Positions 62,627 through 64,000 of a stretch of 64,000 bases of DNA are shown here, piece by piece. Position numbers and translations under genes: made by a program. Position 1 is the first letter of the stretch; every line of letters begins with the position of its first letter. The notes under the pieces were generated by a model that saw nothing but the letters and a program-made list of their open reading frames with translations, ran no database searches and was not told the DNA's origin. Source of the DNA: Tolypothrix sp. FACHB-123 (GTDB lineage Bacteria > Cyanobacteriota > Cyanobacteriia > Cyanobacteriales > Nostocaceae); contig NZ_JACJRE010000001.1 in the NCBI RefSeq assembly GCF_014697075.1, forward strand, positions 294,301-358,300, in the 5' to 3' direction.

Positions 62627-62995
62627 TTAATCCTCATCTAACGGTAAACCCGCTTTGACTTTCCCTTTGGCAAAATAGCGCCCAAACTGGAGTTCATAGA
62701 CTTCATCTTCGTCTTGTGTCTCCACTTCTAAATCAGAGCGGGGATAACTCACACATAATAAGGCATAACCTTGACGGCGTAACTCTGGAGACAAGCCTAT
62801 TGCCTCTGGTTGGTAAATTTCTCCCGAAAGTACCCTCACAGCGCAGGTAGTGCAAGCACCATTACGGCAAGAAAACGGTAATTCTGTTCCTTGTTGTTCA
62901 GCACTGTGCAAAATGTAGCGGTCTTCTGGCACTTGTAAGGTGTATTCCTTGCCAGTATTGCGATCGTGAACTTTAATCTTGTATGTTTGGGACAT
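62627..62995 (-). CDS. Plant-type 2Fe-2S ferredoxin with C-terminal extension
   Basis: The 122-residue protein has the four cluster cysteines Cys43, Cys48, Cys51 and Cys81 in the C-x4-C-x2-C...C pattern (SCRNGACTTC and LLC). Compared with photosynthetic ferredoxin PetF (about 98 residues) it carries about 25 extra C-terminal residues, like the FdC-type ferredoxins of cyanobacteria and chloroplasts, which have a shifted redox potential and special partners. Which FdC class it belongs to is not decided. It is located just upstream of the nuclease gene on the same strand. Confidence 0.92.
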   Translation of the reverse strand: MSQTYKIKVHDRNTGKEYTLQVPEDRYILHSAEQQGTELPFSCRNGACTTCAVRVLSGEIYQPEAIGLSPELRRQGYALLCVSYPRSDLEVETQDEDEVYELQFGRYFAKGKVKAGLPLDED

Positions 62996-63089
62996 CTTGA
63001 TTGGGGATTTTAGCTTTCTTCACAAATCTCTTCTTAATTATCTTTGCATTTTTTGAGATTTCATCGTAGAATCATAAATCGTGGCACCT

Positions 63090-63176
63090 GGAGAGGTGGC
63101 CGAGTGGTTGAAGGCGCAGCACTGGAAATGCTGTTATGCGGCAACGTATACGAGGGTTCGAATCCCTCCCTCTCCG
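63090..63176 (+). tRNA. tRNA-Ser (anticodon GGA)
   Basis: An 87-base class II tRNA with acceptor GGAGAGG/CCTCTCC, discriminator G, a T loop GGTTCGAATCC, anticodon loop CTGGAAA (anticodon GGA) closed by CAGCA/TGCTG, and a long variable arm. CCA is not encoded. It would read UCC and UCU serine codons. Confidence 0.97.
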
Positions 63177-63231
63177 TTTTAAAAGATAGACTGAGAAACA
63201 ACACAAAAAGTGAACTGTCGGCTTAACTTAT

Positions 63232-63570
63232 ATGGTTTTAGCTATTCGCCTATTAACAGTTCAAGATTATCACCGCATGGCAGAGGCGGGAATATTTCAT
63301 CCAGAGGAACGGGTTGAGTTAATTGCTGGACAAATAATTCAGATGGTAGCTAAGGGAACATCTCACGAATCAGCCATTACTCGCATAGATAGGTTATTGC
63401 GGAATCGTATCAACCATGAAATTTTGCTGCGATTTCAGTCTCCAGTGCAATTGGATGATTATTCTGAACCAGAACCAGATATAGCTGTGGTAGTTCCTGA
63501 TGCTTTAGATTATGAAGATTGGTTCTTCAGTAGCTATTATGCCAAATTATTAGTTATAGCACTCATATAA
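63232..63570 (+). pseudogene. Uma2-family (DUF820) gene cut by an ISL3-family insertion
   Basis: The first 96 codons encode a normal Uma2-type N-terminal half (MAEAGIFHPEERVELIAGQIIQM, then the SEPEPDIAVV metal-site region with Glu/Asp of a PD-(D/E)XK nuclease). From base 63521 the sequence switches to an insertion-sequence end, which adds about 16 foreign residues before a stop at 63568. Full-length relatives have about 190 residues, so this one lacks the catalytic lysine and its C-terminal half. Any remaining 3' part would lie beyond the right edge. Confidence 0.85.
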
Positions 63571-64000
63571 ACACAAAAAAAGCATCTTTATTTTGCCAAA
63601 AGCCTTATATGTATTGACATCTGAATGGTATTTATTGTTAGCTGTAAATACAAACAGATTATTTTTATGTAAATTTACAGTTATGAGTAGCAAAAAAGAT
63701 ATTAAAATTTTAACAGAGCTTCTTGATTTAGACGATATAAAAGTTATCTCACATCGTCTTCATCCTGGGATTGGAATAATTTTACAAACCGAATCAAAAC
63801 AGTTATTTAGTACTTGCCCCAGGTGTGGTACCAAAAGCCATAAATTACATCAAAATCATCGACATATTGTTAAAGACTTACCCTTAGGAGAAAAACCAGT
63901 ATTTTTAGAAATTAATAGACGACAATTCAAATGTGAAATATGTAAAAAACCGTTTAGTGAAGACCTAGATTTTGTTAGCAAAAAAAGAACTTATACAAAA
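63521..64000 (+). mobile_element. ISL3-family insertion sequence, left part
   Basis: The element begins near GGTTCTTCAG, the G-rich terminal style of ISL3-type inverted repeats, where the Uma2 frame breaks, and contains an ISL3-type transposase start at 63683. The likely 8-base target duplicate would be TGAAGATT (63513-63520). The right end is outside the window, so the border is a prediction. Confidence 0.75.
63683..64000 (+). CDS. ISL3-family transposase, N-terminal part
   Basis: The 106 residues present match the N-terminal zinc-binding and DNA-binding part of ISL3/IS204-type transposases: CPRCG near 45-49, a histidine cluster HQNHRHIVKDLPLG, and CEICKKPF near 84-91, giving a two-CxxC zinc ribbon. 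The DDE catalytic domain is beyond the right edge. The gene runs in the same direction as the interrupted Uma2 gene. It is open to the window end with no stop, so the copy may be intact. Confidence 0.88.
   Translation, partial: MSSKKDIKILTELLDLDDIKVISHRLHPGIGIILQTESKQLFSTCPRCGTKSHKLHQNHRHIVKDLPLGEKPVFLEINRRQFKCEICKKPFSEDLDFVSKKRTYTK

Overview
The window is a stretch of a filamentous, probably heterocyst-forming cyanobacterial chromosome (Nostocales type: Nostoc, Calothrix, Tolypothrix or a relative). The assignment rests on the many HIP1 octamers (GCGATCGC), short tandem heptamer repeats (AATGCCC and TTGACTA types), a cyanobacterial str operon order with rpsJ after tufA, an RNase E with the cyanobacterial arginine-rich C-terminal peptide, and cyanobacterial families (DICT, DUF1822, DUF1830, DUF1997, DUF4079, CHAT proteins). 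The genus cannot be fixed from the sequence alone.

Layout. 1-1.5 kb: 5' part of the large glutamate synthase gene, leaving the left edge. 2.3-5.5 kb: a secreted phosphodiester glycosidase, a cupin and an A-type iron-sulfur carrier. 5.6-10.9 kb: the str operon rpsL-rpsG-fusA-tufA-rpsJ behind a consensus promoter. 11-20 kb: LON-domain protein, pheA, a DUF1997 protein, the rne-rnhB pair and a large radical SAM protein. 20-25.5 kb: STAS protein, a small protein gene behind a perfect CRP-type palindrome, dapL, clpS, a CPBP protease, and a vapBC-like pair whose toxin carries a nonsense codon. 25.6-31.2 kb: pentapeptide protein overlapping a DICT/HD-GYP-like protein, a B12-type radical SAM protein, DUF1830 and DUF4079 proteins.

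31.5-58.3 kb is the most accessory-looking part. It holds a Ser/Thr kinase with TPR repeats; a two-partner secretion locus (2574-residue exoprotein ending in a CHAT caspase-like protease, a trypsin-fold pseudoprotease, and a divergent TpsB transporter); an ABC ATPase; an OmpR-type regulator; a STAND ATPase lacking its usual repeat sensor; and a compact operon encoding a sigma-like factor, a DUF1822 protein and a membrane protein joining a cytoplasmic CHAT protease to an external ligand-binding domain. Housekeeping genes (queD, ribD) are interspersed.

58.6-64 kb: hisZ, a J-domain/TPR protein, an inositol-monophosphatase-family enzyme, a nuclease lipoprotein, a 2Fe-2S ferredoxin, tRNA-Ser(GGA), and a Uma2-type gene cut by an ISL3-family insertion sequence that runs off the right edge.

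The best candidates for something poorly described are the two CHAT modules. One looks like a secreted caspase-like exoprotein with a dead protease partner. The other looks like a ligand-sensing transmembrane caspase-like protease encoded with its own sigma-like factor. All functional links are inferred from domain content and gene order.
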